Source of the DNA: Caballeronia catudaia
Lineage (GTDB): Bacteria > Pseudomonadota > Gammaproteobacteria > Burkholderiales > Burkholderiaceae
Reading direction: 5' to 3'
Length of the DNA stretch: 64,000 nucleotides
Assembly: GCF_001544755.2 (NCBI RefSeq)
Contig: NZ_FCOF02000001.1
Span: 310,001 to 374,000 of the forward strand
Positions within the stretch are counted from its first letter, which is position 1. The number at the start of each line of letters is the position of its first letter. This document shows positions 30,786 through 39,444 of the stretch, in pieces. The position numbers and the translations under genes were made by a program. Under the pieces are notes generated by a model. It saw only the letters and a program-made list of their open reading frames with translations, did no database searches and was not told the origin of the DNA.

Positions 30786-31955
30786 ATGGCGGCAGGCAAG
30801 TGGAAAATTCTGGCGAGCGCGATGTTCACGCTCGCCGCGACGACAGCGGCGTTCGCGCAGCAGGCGCAACACGTGAAGATCGGCCTCGTGCTGTCGCTCA
30901 CGGGCCCGGCCGCGTCGCTCGGCATTCCCGCGCGTGATACCGTCGCGCTCCTGCCGAAGGAAATGGGCGGCAAGCCGGTCGACTATATCGTGCTCGACGA
31001 CGCGTCCGACACCACGCAAGCCGTGCAGACCACGAAGAAGCTCATCAGCGAGGATCAGGTCGATGCGATCATCGGCTCGTCGATCACGCCGAACTCGCTC
31101 GCGATGATCGATGTCGTAGCGCAAGGCCAGACGCCGATGATCTCGCTCGCGTCGTCGTCGAAGATCATCGAGCCGGTGGACGACAAGCGCCGCTGGGTCT
31201 TCAAGACGCCGCAAACCGACGCGATGATGGCTTCCGCCATCGCAGAGCACGCGAGCAATCACGGCGTGAAGACGCTCGCGTACATCGGTCAGGCGGACGC
31301 GCTCGGCGAGACGTTCTACGCCGAAGTCGCGAAGTTCGCGCGACTGCACAAGATCGAAGTGGTGGCCAACGAACGCTTCAACCGCACCGATCCGAGCGTG
31401 ACCGGGCAGATCCTCAAGATTCTCGCGGCGAAGCCGGACGCGGTCGTGGTCGGCGCGGCCGGCACGCCCGCCGCCTTGCCGCCGAAAACGCTCGCGCAGC
31501 GCGGCTACAAGGGCAAGGTCTATCACAATCACGGCGTCGGCAATCGCGACTTCCTGCGCGTGTGCGGCGCGGATTGCAACGGCACGTTCCTGCCCGCGAG
31601 CCCGGTGCTCGTCGCCGCGCAGTTGCCCGACGATCATCCGGCCAAGCGCCTCGCGCTCGAATACATCAAACTGTACGAGGCGAAGCAGGGCGCGGGCACG
31701 GTGTCGGCGTTCGGCTCGTATGCCTGGGACGCGGGCATGCTGCTCAACCGCGCGGTGCCGATCGCAACGAAGGCGGGCGCGCCCGGCACGCCTGCGTTTC
31801 GCAGCGCGTTGCGCGATGCGCTCGAAGGCACGAAGAATTTCGCCGACACCAACGGGCAGGTCAACATGACGCCCAACGATCACATCGGCCTCGATCAGCG
31901 CGCGCGCGTGATGGTCGAGATCCGCGACGGCAAATGGATCTACCAGCCGCGCTAA
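30786..31955 (+). CDS. ABC transporter substrate-binding protein (branched-chain amino acid type)
   Basis: Periplasmic binding protein of 389 residues. A signal peptide ends near AATTAAFA, followed by HVKIGLVLSLTGPAASLGIP, the LivJ-type fold, and family motifs such as DDASDTTQAVQTTKKLI and IGSSITPNSLAMIDV. AAAGGAGA lies at ideal distance. It likely binds an aromatic or branched organic acid. No permease or ATPase gene accompanies it here, so it must dock on a transporter encoded elsewhere. Confidence 0.92.
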   Translation: MAAGKWKILASAMFTLAATTAAFAQQAQHVKIGLVLSLTGPAASLGIPARDTVALLPKEMGGKPVDYIVLDDASDTTQAVQTTKKLISEDQVDAIIGSSITPNSLAMIDVVAQGQTPMISLASSSKIIEPVDDKRRWVFKTPQTDAMMASAIAEHASNHGVKTLAYIGQADALGETFYAEVAKFARLHKIEVVANERFNRTDPSVTGQILKILAAKPDAVVVGAAGTPAALPPKTLAQRGYKGKVYHNHGVGNRDFLRVCGADCNGTFLPASPVLVAAQLPDDHPAKRLALEYIKLYEAKQGAGTVSAFGSYAWDAGMLLNRAVPIATKAGAPGTPAFRSALRDALEGTKNFADTNGQVNMTPNDHIGLDQRARVMVEIRDGKWIYQPR

Positions 31956-31973
31956 TCCTTCATCGACAAGATC

Positions 31974-32801
31974 ATGAGCGATCTCTCCCTGTATGCGGGC
32001 TACAAGTCGCTGGCGTTGCGCCGCCATCCGCACGGCGTGCTCGAAGTGGTGATGCCGGGCGCGGGCGCGAACAAAAGCGGCCTGTCCACCGCCGACGCCA
32101 ACATGCATCGCGAGCTCGCGGACATCTGGCGCGACATCGACCGCGACCCCGAGACGCGCGTCGCGCTGATCCGCGGCGAAGGCAAGGGCTTCTCGGCGGG
32201 CGGCGATCTCGCGCTCGTCGAGGAGATGGCGACCGACTTCGACGTGCGTGCGCGCGTGTGGCGCGAGGCGCGCGATCTCGTCTATAACGTGATCAACTGC
32301 GGCAAGCCGATCGTCTCCGCAATGCACGGCCCGGCCGTCGGCGCGGGGCTGGTCGCGGGTTTGCTGGCCGATATCTCGATCGCGTCGAAGTCGGCGCGCA
32401 TCATCGACGGACATACGCGCCTAGGCGTCGCGGCGGGCGATCACGCGGCGATCGTCTGGCCGCTGCTGTGCGGCATGGCGAAGGCCAAGTACTATCTGCT
32501 GCTGTGCGAGCCGGTGAGCGGCGAGGAAGCTGAGCGCATCGGGCTGGTGTCGCTCGCCGTCGACGAGAGCGAGCTGATGCCCAAGGCGATCGAAGTGGCG
32601 AATCGCCTGGCGCAAGGCTCGCAGACCGCGATCCGCTGGACCAAGTACGCGCTCAACAACTGGCTGCGCTCGGCGGGGCCGACCTTCGATACGTCGCTCG
32701 CGCTGGAATTCATGGGTTTCGCGGGCCCGGATGTGCACGAGGGCGTGCGCTCGTTGCGCGAACGGCGCGCGCCGGATTTCCCGGGCGGTGCGCCGTTCTA
32801 G
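31974..32801 (+). CDS. Enoyl-CoA hydratase/isomerase family protein
   Basis: A 275-residue crotonase-fold protein. It contains the oxyanion-hole stretches [18 protein letters not shown] and [19 protein letters not shown], typical of CoA thioester hydration or isomerisation. The C-terminal [16 protein letters not shown] is also family-like. It lies 18 bases after the binding-protein gene, in the same unit as the FAH-family gene. A role in beta-oxidation-like breakdown of a ring-cleavage product is plausible but not shown. Confidence 0.9.
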   Translation: MSDLSLYAGYKSLALRRHPHGVLEVVMPGAGANKSGLSTADANMHRELADIWRDIDRDPETRVALIRGEGKGFSAGGDLALVEEMATDFDVRARVWREARDLVYNVINCGKPIVSAMHGPAVGAGLVAGLLADISIASKSARIIDGHTRLGVAAGDHAAIVWPLLCGMAKAKYYLLLCEPVSGEEAERIGLVSLAVDESELMPKAIEVANRLAQGSQTAIRWTKYALNNWLRSAGPTFDTSLALEFMGFAGPDVHEGVRSLRERRAPDFPGGAPF

Positions 32802-32841
32802 GCGACGCCGATCTCATACGCAAGAAAACAAGGAGAATCGA

Positions 32842-33588
32842 ATGACCGATAACGCTGGCGGCACGCCGCCCTACACGATTCCCGGTTTTTCCGGATTCGG
32901 CCAGGCCGACATGATGGGCAAGATGTGGGAACTGATGCGCCTGAATCCGTTCGCCGCCGCGATGCCGGGGGGCGGGCAGGGCGTGGGTCCCTCCCTCACG
33001 ATGATGTCCGACATGCTCGCTCCGCTCACGAACATCGAAGAGCTCGACAAGCGCGTGACCGACATGCGCGCTGTCGAACAGTGGCTCAAGCTCAATCTCA
33101 ACATGCTGCAATCGGCAATTCAGGCGCTCGAAGTGCAGCGCGCGACGCTCGCGACGCTGCGCGCGTTCGGCGCGTACGCACAGACGTCGGTGGAAAGCGC
33201 GCATCAGGCGGCGACCGACAAGACGAAGGGCGCGTCCACGGGATGGCCGATGGGCGGCACCGCGAAGCAGGAAGCGCCCAAGGAGGAAGCGAGCGCCGCG
33301 GCGTCCACGGAAAGCGACGAAGCATCGGACAAACCGTCCGCGCCGCCGCCTGGTTTCGATCCGGCCGGCTGGTGGAACGTATTGCAATCGCAGTTCAATC
33401 AGCTTGCTCATCTTGCGATGCTGCAACCCGGCATGACCGGCCCGCTCGGCGCGACGGAGGATCAACCGTCTGGCGCTCCCGGCAACGCCCCCGAACAACC
33501 GGAGAACGGTGGCGAAGACAAGACCGAGGCTGCGGCGGCAAAGAAGGCGCCTGCCCGCAAGTCAGCGCCGCGCAAGAAAGCCGTCTGA
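32842..33588 (+). CDS. phaM: PhaM-like polyhydroxyalkanoate granule protein
   Basis: In Ralstonia eutropha, PhaM activates PHA synthase and links granules to the nucleoid. This 248-residue protein has a PhaM-like N-terminal region (FSGFGQADMMGKMWELMRLNPF, then EELDKRVTDMRAVEQWLKLNLNML), an acidic/Ala-rich middle, and a basic C-terminus (KKAPARKSAPRKKAV). That tail resembles the Lys/Ala/Pro tail that binds DNA. AAGGAGA precedes the ATG at 32842. No phaC is in the window. Confidence 0.85.
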   Translation: MTDNAGGTPPYTIPGFSGFGQADMMGKMWELMRLNPFAAAMPGGGQGVGPSLTMMSDMLAPLTNIEELDKRVTDMRAVEQWLKLNLNMLQSAIQALEVQRATLATLRAFGAYAQTSVESAHQAATDKTKGASTGWPMGGTAKQEAPKEEASAAASTESDEASDKPSAPPPGFDPAGWWNVLQSQFNQLAHLAMLQPGMTGPLGATEDQPSGAPGNAPEQPENGGEDKTEAAAAKKAPARKSAPRKKAV

Positions 33589-33623
33589 TTCACCGCCTCT
33601 GGATTTTCCGTCCTGAATCCTGC

Positions 33624-33652
33624 GCTCGGCGGCGCGTAACGTCTCGCCGAGC
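33624..33652 (+). terminator. Hairpin after phaM, no clear T-run
   Basis: GCTCGGCG / CGCCGAGC (33624-33631, 33645-33652) with a 13-base loop, 35 bases after the phaM stop. It lacks a T-tract, so it may be a processing hairpin instead of an intrinsic terminator. Confidence 0.3.
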
Positions 33653-33853
33653 CTGCCAATTCCTTCGATGCGCACCGCGCCGTCGAACCGCGTCGTCTCC
33701 GCTTATTTGCCACCGCTGAAACGAATCTCAGCACCGATGCACGTTTCCATTCTGTCTATGATGAAACGTCGACGGTGCAATGAGCTTGTCCATAGTCCGG
33801 GCGGGCACGTAGCGTGCGCCAGCATTGACGGGTATATCGGGATAGATCTGTCC

Positions 33854-34855
33854 ATGACAAACTCATCACAACAAGACTTTGACGTCGAACCGTCCGCCGA
33901 TGACCCCGACGCGTCGGACCCCGCGCCACGTGGGGTTGCGGCATCAGGCGTCACGGGAATCGGCATCGGGGCGATTGCTCAGGAAATTGGTCTGACGAAG
34001 GACACGTTGCGTGTCTGGGAGCGTCGCTACGGCTTTCCGCAGCCGATGCGCTCGCCCGGCGGCGAGCGGCTATATCCGCAGGAACAGGTGACGAAGCTGC
34101 GGCTCGTCAAGCGTCTGCTCGACGCGGGCCATCGCCCGAGCAAGGTGCTCGCGCAGCCGGTCGATACGCTGCAGCATCTGGCCGAGAGCTCCGGCGTCGG
34201 ACAGGATGCGCCCGACGCCGAGCTCGATCATCTGATTTCGCTGCTGCGCAAGGGCGCATACGAAGAGTTTCGCTTCTGGGTGCTGAAGCGCGCCACGCGC
34301 GACGGCCTTGAGCGCTTCGTGCTCGACGTCGCGGCGCCGCTGGCTGCGCGCGTCGGGAATGCCTGGGCGGCGGGCAGCTTGCAGGTCTACCACGAACATC
34401 TGTTCAGCGAGGCAATCCAGTCCACGATGCGCACGCTGATGCGTCCGCTCGGTGACGCATTGCGCGGCCGCGGCGGGCGTCCGCGCGTGCTGCTCACGAC
34501 GCTTTCCGGCGAAGGCCACGGCCTCGGCATTCTGATGGCCGAGGCCATGTTCACGCTCTCCGAATGCGAGTGCATCCAGTTGGGGCTGCAAACGCCGCTG
34601 CACGATATCGTCGAAGCGGTGTCGGCGCATAACATCGACATCGTCGCACTGTCGTTCACGGCGGTGTTGCCGGCGCAGGCGATTGCGAACGGGTTGACCG
34701 ACCTGCGCAATCTGCTCCCGTCGCACGTGCGCATCTGGGTCGGCGGCAGCAGTCCGGCGCTGCGCCGCAAGTGGAACGAAGGCGTGGTTCACGTCGCAGG
34801 GTTGGCCCCGATCGATGAAACCGTCGCGGAATGGCGTCAATCCGCCGTGCTATGA
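33854..34855 (+). CDS. MerR regulator with cobalamin-binding domain (CarH/LitR-like)
   Basis: Transcription regulator of 333 residues. After about 35 disordered residues comes a MerR helix-turn-helix (IGAIAQEIGLTKDTLRVWERRYGFPQ), a helical bundle and a B12-binding Rossmann fold. It carries Trp171-x9-Glu181-His182 (WAAGSLQVYHEH) and a lower-ligand motif Glu220-x-His222-x-x-Gly225 (GEGHGLG). These correspond to Trp131, Glu141, His142 and His177 of the adenosylcobalamin photoreceptor CarH. It may therefore repress genes in the dark and release them in light. Target genes are unknown. The start is the ATG at 33854; an upstream in-frame extension of 62 codons looks non-coding. Confidence 0.88.
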   Translation: MTNSSQQDFDVEPSADDPDASDPAPRGVAASGVTGIGIGAIAQEIGLTKDTLRVWERRYGFPQPMRSPGGERLYPQEQVTKLRLVKRLLDAGHRPSKVLAQPVDTLQHLAESSGVGQDAPDAELDHLISLLRKGAYEEFRFWVLKRATRDGLERFVLDVAAPLAARVGNAWAAGSLQVYHEHLFSEAIQSTMRTLMRPLGDALRGRGGRPRVLLTTLSGEGHGLGILMAEAMFTLSECECIQLGLQTPLHDIVEAVSAHNIDIVALSFTAVLPAQAIANGLTDLRNLLPSHVRIWVGGSSPALRRKWNEGVVHVAGLAPIDETVAEWRQSAVL

Positions 34856-35250
34856 TCGAAAACGCTCGCTACGGCGGGTTTCGGCGCGGAAGTTCGTAGT
34901 GGTGCGCATCGCATCACTGTCACGCGAACACGCCATACTGCGCGGCCGGCGCCGTCCGGCGGCAGGCTCGGGCGCCACTTGAACATACCTCAGGCACGGG
35001 TTTGGCTTCTCACCCACGGTAGAACAAGACGCACAACAGGCAACATTTGCACAGGAAGTGCAGTGTTTTCGCGGGACGCGACGCGTTGCCGCGGCGCCAA
35101 ATTCGAGCCCTCGTTGTCGCAATTCGCCTTTGGCCGACCGAATCCCGCGTAAAATTGAAAGCTTGGTTGCTCGCATGCAAGGTATTCCCGCACGCGTGAG
35201 CCGAAGGTCAAATAGATATAACGTCGCATAAGTGGCATCAGGGGTGGACA
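34856..35250. other. Intergenic region before ferritin-like gene
   Basis: About 395 bases between the CarH-like gene and the ferritin-like gene. Minus-strand frames here are open but show no family pattern. An AT-richer part at 35140-35230 with TATAAC at 35217-35222 may hold the promoter of the next gene; no good -35 hexamer was found. Confidence 0.35.
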
Positions 35251-36126
35251 ATGAACACCATGCTTTATCCGGAACTTTATAAATCGCTGGAATCCGTCCG
35301 CTGGGACATGGAGAAGGACATTCCCTGGGACAAGTTCGATGCGTCCTTGCTCACCGATGAGCAGGCCAGGACCATCAAGATGAACGCGATTACCGAATGG
35401 TCCGCTCTTCCCGCAACCGAGATGTTTCTGCGTGACAACCACCATGACAGCGATTTCTCCGCTTTCATGAGCGTGTGGTTCTTCGAGGAGCAGAAGCATT
35501 CGCTCGTGCTGATGGAGTACCTGCGCCGCTTCAAGCCCGACATGGTGCCGACGGAAGAAGAACTGCACGCGGTGCGCTTCGAGTTCGATCCGGCGCCGCC
35601 GCTCGAAACGCTAATGCTTCACTTCTGCGGCGAAATTCGCCTGAACCACTGGTATCGCCGTGCCGCCGAGTGGCACACGGAGCCGGTCATCAAGCACATC
35701 TACGAAACCATTTCGCGCGACGAAGCCCGTCACGGCGGCGCGTATCTGCGCTATATGAAGAAGGCGCTCGCCAATGCGGGCGACACCGCGCGCGCGGCGT
35801 TCGCGAAGATCGGCGTGCTGATGGCGTCGGCGCGCCGCACCGAGAAGCCGCTGCATCCGACCAATCTGCACGTCAATCAGGCGCTTTTCCCGCGCGATAC
35901 CGTGCAGTCGCGCCTGCCCGATCCGGAGTGGCTCGAGCGCTGGTTGGACGATCAGATCCGCTTCGACGACAGTTGGGAGAAAAAGGTCGTCGAACGCATC
36001 CTGCATAACCTGTCGATTCTTTTCGAGCGTTCGTTCGCGACCGCGCAGGAATTGAACCGCTATCGCAAGGAAGTGACGCAGCGTCTGCAATCCGCGCCGG
36101 GCGGAGCGGCCGAACAGCCGGCTTGA
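35251..36126 (+). CDS. Ferritin-like di-iron protein
   Basis: A 291-residue helical protein. It carries two E-x-x-H motifs (EEQKH near 71-75 and DEARH near 155-159) plus additional carboxylates in TEWSALPATEMF and CGEIRLNHWYRR. This is the ligand set of ferritin-like/acyl-ACP-desaturase-type di-iron carboxylate proteins. It is too long for a storage ferritin and more like a desaturase or N-oxygenase scaffold, so an oxidase or oxygenase role is likely but the substrate is unknown. AGGGGTGG lies before the ATG. It follows the CarH-like regulator and is monocistronic with its own terminator. Confidence 0.82.
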   Translation: MNTMLYPELYKSLESVRWDMEKDIPWDKFDASLLTDEQARTIKMNAITEWSALPATEMFLRDNHHDSDFSAFMSVWFFEEQKHSLVLMEYLRRFKPDMVPTEEELHAVRFEFDPAPPLETLMLHFCGEIRLNHWYRRAAEWHTEPVIKHIYETISRDEARHGGAYLRYMKKALANAGDTARAAFAKIGVLMASARRTEKPLHPTNLHVNQALFPRDTVQSRLPDPEWLERWLDDQIRFDDSWEKKVVERILHNLSILFERSFATAQELNRYRKEVTQRLQSAPGGAAEQPA

Positions 36127-36147
36127 CGCGTTCGGGCATCACGGACT

Positions 36148-36180
36148 AACGGCCCGCCGGGTTTGAACCGGCGGGCCGTT
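36148..36180 (+). terminator. Terminator after ferritin-like gene
   Basis: AACGGCCCGCCGG / CCGGCGGGCCGTT, a perfect 13-base-pair stem with a 7-base loop and a short T-rich tail, 21 bases past the stop. Confidence 0.8.
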
Positions 36181-36256
36181 TCGCTTTCTTCGACACTTTC
36201 GAAGGAAAGCGCCGTGGCACAATGCGCGCTTTCAGCACATCGCAACGAGCGTCGCC

Positions 36257-36739
36257 ATGCCCGCCATTTTCGAACGCAAGATCACCACGCGCGAAGCGCT
36301 CGCCGCGCACCGTCCCGCGTTGCTCGGCCCCGTCGTTTTTACCAACGGTGTTTTCGACATTCTTCATCGCGGGCACGTCACCTATCTCGCCGATGCAAAG
36401 GCGCTCGGCGCGACGCTGATCGTCGGCGTGAACAGCGATGCGTCCGTGCGTATGCTCGGCAAGGGCGACGATCGCCCGATCAATCGCGAAGACGATCGCA
36501 TGGCGCTGCTCGCGTCGCTCGAGAGCGTCGACTGGGTCGTGAAGTTCGAAGAACCGACGCCGCTGCAACTGATCGACGCGCTACACCCCGACGTGCTTGT
36601 GAAGGGCGGCGACTACGACATGGACAAGCTGGCCGAATCCGCGCTCGTGCGCGGCTGGGGCGGCAAGGCGCTCGCCATCCCGTTCGAGCACGATCGATCG
36701 ACGACGGCGCTACTCAAGAAGGTCCGCGAGCAGTCCTGA
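36257..36739 (+). CDS. rfaE2: D-glycero-beta-D-manno-heptose 1-phosphate adenylyltransferase
   Basis: Makes ADP-heptose for the LPS inner core. The 160-residue protein is the nucleotidyltransferase half of HldE as a separate gene. It has the signature VVFTNGVFDILHRGHVTYL (the HxGH nucleotide motif is HRGH), plus VGVNSD and PDVLVKGGDY. The C-terminal STTALLKKVR is also typical. In Burkholderiaceae the kinase half (hldA/rfaE1) is encoded elsewhere. It is convergent with the small membrane protein gene on the other strand. Confidence 0.94.
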   Translation: MPAIFERKITTREALAAHRPALLGPVVFTNGVFDILHRGHVTYLADAKALGATLIVGVNSDASVRMLGKGDDRPINREDDRMALLASLESVDWVVKFEEPTPLQLIDALHPDVLVKGGDYDMDKLAESALVRGWGGKALAIPFEHDRSTTALLKKVREQS

Positions 36740-36752
36740 TTCGCGCGCCGGA

Positions 36753-36992
36753 TCATTGTCCGATCGGCGTGGATTGCACGTTCGCGGCCGGCGCCGGTCC
36801 CCCGACGCGTGGCTGTTCGAAGGCTTCATCGGGGCCGAGCGGACGCGTCGCGAGCGCTTCCGGATGCACCTGCTGCAACAGATGATGCGGCTCGCGCGCG
36901 CCCGCGGCGGGCAGCGGTCCGAACATGCCGCGCATGACGATGAACATCAGCAGGTTGGCGAGAATTAAGAGGGCGATCAGCCAGCGCAGCAT
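36753..36992 (-). CDS. Small single-pass membrane protein, unknown function
   Basis: 79 residues: an N-terminal membrane helix (MLRWLIALLILANLLMFIVM) followed by a Pro/Ala-rich periplasmic tail (residues about 25-79). No family is recognised. It is the last gene of a birA-coaX-this unit, 33 bases after coaX, and may be translated from the ATG at 36992 (GGAG about ten bases upstream); an ATG eight codons earlier is also in frame. Confidence 0.65.
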   Translation of the reverse strand: MLRWLIALLILANLLMFIVMRGMFGPLPAAGAREPHHLLQQVHPEALATRPLGPDEAFEQPRVGGPAPAANVQSTPIGQ

Positions 36993-37025
36993 TCCTGGGC
37001 TCCGTCCGTCAATCAAATGAGTGAA

Positions 37026-37847
37026 TCAGGGTGAATGGCGCGCTGTCGCGTCGCGCGCGATGAGCGCGAGGCCGGACAGCACGAGAGAATCGTGTCGAGT
37101 ATGGGGCACGTCGAGCGCGCCCGCGATTTCATTGGCCGCGCCGCCGCCGAGCACGAGACGGACCTCCGCTTGCCAGTCCGCTTTCAGGTCGCGCCACGCG
37201 CGTTCGATCAGGCTCGCCTGCGCAAGCAGGCACCCGGCCGAAAGGGCCGCAGCCGTGTCGATCGCGAAGTGACTGCGCGTCTGGTTCAACGCTTCACGCG
37301 CGGATGCGGGGTCGAGCGTTGGCAGTTGCGCGGTGTGGCTGCCAAGCGATTCCATCATCAGCGACCATCCGGGCGCGATCAGGCCGCCGGTGAACACACC
37401 GTCGGCGCGCAGCGCTTCGAGCGTGGTCGCGGTGCCGAAGGTCGCGACGAGCAGATGCTCGCCCGGATACGCAGCGCGCGCGGCGATCATGCCGGCCCAG
37501 CGATCACTGCCGAGGCGCGTCGGATCGGCGTAGTTGTTGATCACGCCACACTGCGCGGCACGCGCGCGTACGACGGTGCGCGTCAGCGTCGGCCAGCGGG
37601 CGTCGATCAGACGCTGGATGCGGTTGTGCACCGGCATGCCCGCGACGTTCGAGATCCACGCGCTTGCCGGCTCGGGCAGCGCGCCCCAGGCGTCGAGCGC
37701 GGTGTCGTCGGCGATGGTCGAATGATGGGCGTGCTCGAAGGCGCCGTTCGCGAGCGGCGCGCCGTCTTCATCGACGAGCGACCATTTGATGCGGCTGTTG
37801 CCCGCGTCGATGAGCAGATACCGCGCCGCATTTCCCGACGCTGTCAC
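37026..37847 (-). CDS. coaX: Type III pantothenate kinase
   Basis: First step of coenzyme A synthesis (pantothenate phosphorylation). The 273-residue protein has the ASKHA phosphate motif [12 protein letters not shown], the [10 protein letters not shown] segment, and [17 protein letters not shown] and GGGAANEI follow. The start is GTG at 37847 with AAGGAAC upstream, overlapping the birA stop by GTGA, so the two are translationally coupled. birA-coaX fusion or adjacency is common in betaproteobacteria. Confidence 0.95.
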   Translation of the reverse strand: MTASGNAARYLLIDAGNSRIKWSLVDEDGAPLANGAFEHAHHSTIADDTALDAWGALPEPASAWISNVAGMPVHNRIQRLIDARWPTLTRTVVRARAAQCGVINNYADPTRLGSDRWAGMIAARAAYPGEHLLVATFGTATTLEALRADGVFTGGLIAPGWSLMMESLGSHTAQLPTLDPASAREALNQTRSHFAIDTAAALSAGCLLAQASLIERAWRDLKADWQAEVRLVLGGGAANEIAGALDVPHTRHDSLVLSGLALIARDATARHSP

Positions 37848-38725
37848 GGACGTTCCTTCGCGAGGCGCAGCGTCAGTTCGCCGGTCGCGACGGCGCGCGG
37901 GCCTTCGGGCGCGTCGATCAGCAACTGGCCGCTGTCGTCGACACCCGATGCGATTCCGCGCGTCACTTCCATGCCCTGATCGATGAGCGCCACTTCGCGG
38001 CCTGCCCAGGCGTGCGCGTCGATCCAGCGTTGGCGGAAAGGCCTGAAGCCTTCGGCCTCGAAACGCGGCAGTGCGGCGTCGAGCGCGTTGAGAAGCGCGG
38101 CGAGGGTATCGGTGAGATTGGCGTCGGGCCACGCGCGCGCGAGCGTGGCGGGCGTGGCCCCTTGCGCGGGTGACGCGGAGAGACGGTTCGCGTCGTCGAC
38201 CTGTGCGGCGAGTTGCTCCGCGCCGTGCAGATTCATGCCGATGCCGATCACGACCGCCGTCGCGTCCGGCGTGTTCCACGCGGTTTCGATCAGAATGCCG
38301 GCGAGCTTGCCGTCGTCAAGCAGGACGTCATTCGGCCACTTCAACGCCGGACGCGCGGACGGCGAGAGCGGGAGGCGCGCGAGCGCATCGAGCACCGCCG
38401 TGCCGATGGCGAGACTCAGTCCCGACAGCCCTTCGATCGGCCGCTTCAGCACGCATCCGACCGACATCAGCAGCGCGTTGCCCGGCTCGGCGAGCCACGC
38501 ACGGCCGCGCCGGCCCCGTCCGGCGGTTTGCGAATACGCGATGCGGACCACGGGCGTGCCGTCGCGCCGCGACGCGCGCAATTGCTCCATCAGGTCCGCG
38601 TTGGTCGACCCGGTTCCATCGACGATGTCGATGGTCCAGTCGCGAGCAGGCCGCTCGGCGAGTGCCGCGAGCCGGGAGCGGTCGATGCGCCAGGGCGCGT
38701 CGGGGGCGAAGGGAGTGGAGTTCAT
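37844..38725 (-). CDS. birA: Biotin--[acetyl-CoA-carboxylase] ligase
   Basis: Attaches biotin to the biotin carboxyl carrier protein. The 293-residue enzyme has [12 protein letters not shown], the biotinyl-adenylate loop [13 protein letters not shown], and [22 protein letters not shown]-terminal SH3-like domain follows. The N-terminus lacks the winged-helix repressor domain of the E. coli protein, so it is probably a pure enzyme. It overlaps coaX by four bases. Confidence 0.95.
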   Translation of the reverse strand: MNSTPFAPDAPWRIDRSRLAALAERPARDWTIDIVDGTGSTNADLMEQLRASRRDGTPVVRIAYSQTAGRGRRGRAWLAEPGNALLMSVGCVLKRPIEGLSGLSLAIGTAVLDALARLPLSPSARPALKWPNDVLLDDGKLAGILIETAWNTPDATAVVIGIGMNLHGAEQLAAQVDDANRLSASPAQGATPATLARAWPDANLTDTLAALLNALDAALPRFEAEGFRPFRQRWIDAHAWAGREVALIDQGMEVTRGIASGVDDSGQLLIDAPEGPRAVATGELTLRLAKERP

Positions 38726-38801
38726 GGCGGGTATTGTAGCGGCGCGATGGGTGTTCTTTGCGCGTGAGCGGTGGTGGCGCTACGCCCGTGAAAACTTCGC
38801 T

Positions 38802-39086
38802 TCAATAGCCCTTGTCGCTCGGATATCGCCTCCGTGCATGCAGCACGTCGAGTACCGTGACACGGTCCGTCACGCGATATACCACCAAGTAGTTCGGGTG
38901 AACGACCATCTCCCTGGTGTTCGACACTCGGCCGCGGCGATAGATGTACGGAACGTCCGCCAATGCCCTCACCGCTTCCCTGACTAGCGAAAGTATATTT
39001 TCCGCTGCTTGCGGGTCACGCTCTTCGATGTATTCGTAGATTTCGCTGAGTTGCCTTCGTGCGCGCGGCCGCCAATCAACGAGCAT
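38802..39086 (-). CDS. Type II toxin, RelE/ParE superfamily
   Basis: A 94-residue toxin of the RelE/ParE fold. It begins VDWRPRARRQLSEIYEYIEERDPQAA and ends with NYLVVYRVTDRVTVLDVLHARRRYP, which is the ParE-like C-terminal strand pair with Arg/His. By similarity it would poison gyrase (ParE) or cut mRNA (RelE); the sequence does not decide this. The gene overlaps the end of the antitoxin gene by 11 bases, the usual coupled order with antitoxin first. Confidence 0.9.
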   Translation of the reverse strand: MLVDWRPRARRQLSEIYEYIEERDPQAAENILSLVREAVRALADVPYIYRRGRVSNTREMVVHPNYLVVYRVTDRVTVLDVLHARRRYPSDKGY

Positions 39087-39267
39087 TCCGTGCCTTTCGT
39101 TTTGCCGCCACTAGCGCATCCATTTCCGCGAACACCTGATCGTGCGGTATGGACGGAGCCGGATCTGCGAGTGAAGCTTCGACCTCGGCGCGGAACCAGG
39201 CGTTGTATTGTTCGGCTTCTTCGAGCGTATCAAACTCGGAAATGAGCGGATCGAGTCGTTTATCCAT
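39076..39267 (-). CDS. Type II antitoxin
   Basis: 63-residue acidic protein (MDKRLDPLISEFDTLEEAEQYNAWFRAEVEASL...KRKARNAR) upstream of and overlapping the toxin gene. The N-terminal half is helical and acidic, and the C-terminus is basic. It resembles the short RelB/ParD-associated antitoxins of ParE modules. It probably represses its own promoter with the toxin. Possible -10/-35 elements (TATCAT and TTGCAT, 19 apart) lie 28-58 bases upstream on this strand. Confidence 0.85.
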   Translation of the reverse strand: MDKRLDPLISEFDTLEEAEQYNAWFRAEVEASLADPAPSIPHDQVFAEMDALVAAKRKARNAR

Positions 39268-39444
39268 TGCAGTTGCACCAGAGTTGTTGAAACCATGATA
39301 GCGCAGCGACTTGACGGCGATGCAACCCGGAAATTCCGATCTTGCGCTGCCCTACCGTCCTCAGAGCACCATCCCCGCTCCCCGCAACGCACTTCGCTAC
39401 AATGTCCTCTCCCCTTTAACCGCGTCTCATCGCGCCATCGCTCC

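Noticed and set aside
34850..35251. A 133-codon minus-strand frame in the gap before the ferritin-like gene
   Set aside because: No recognisable motif, no ribosome site, and Cys/Arg-rich composition; taken as non-coding.
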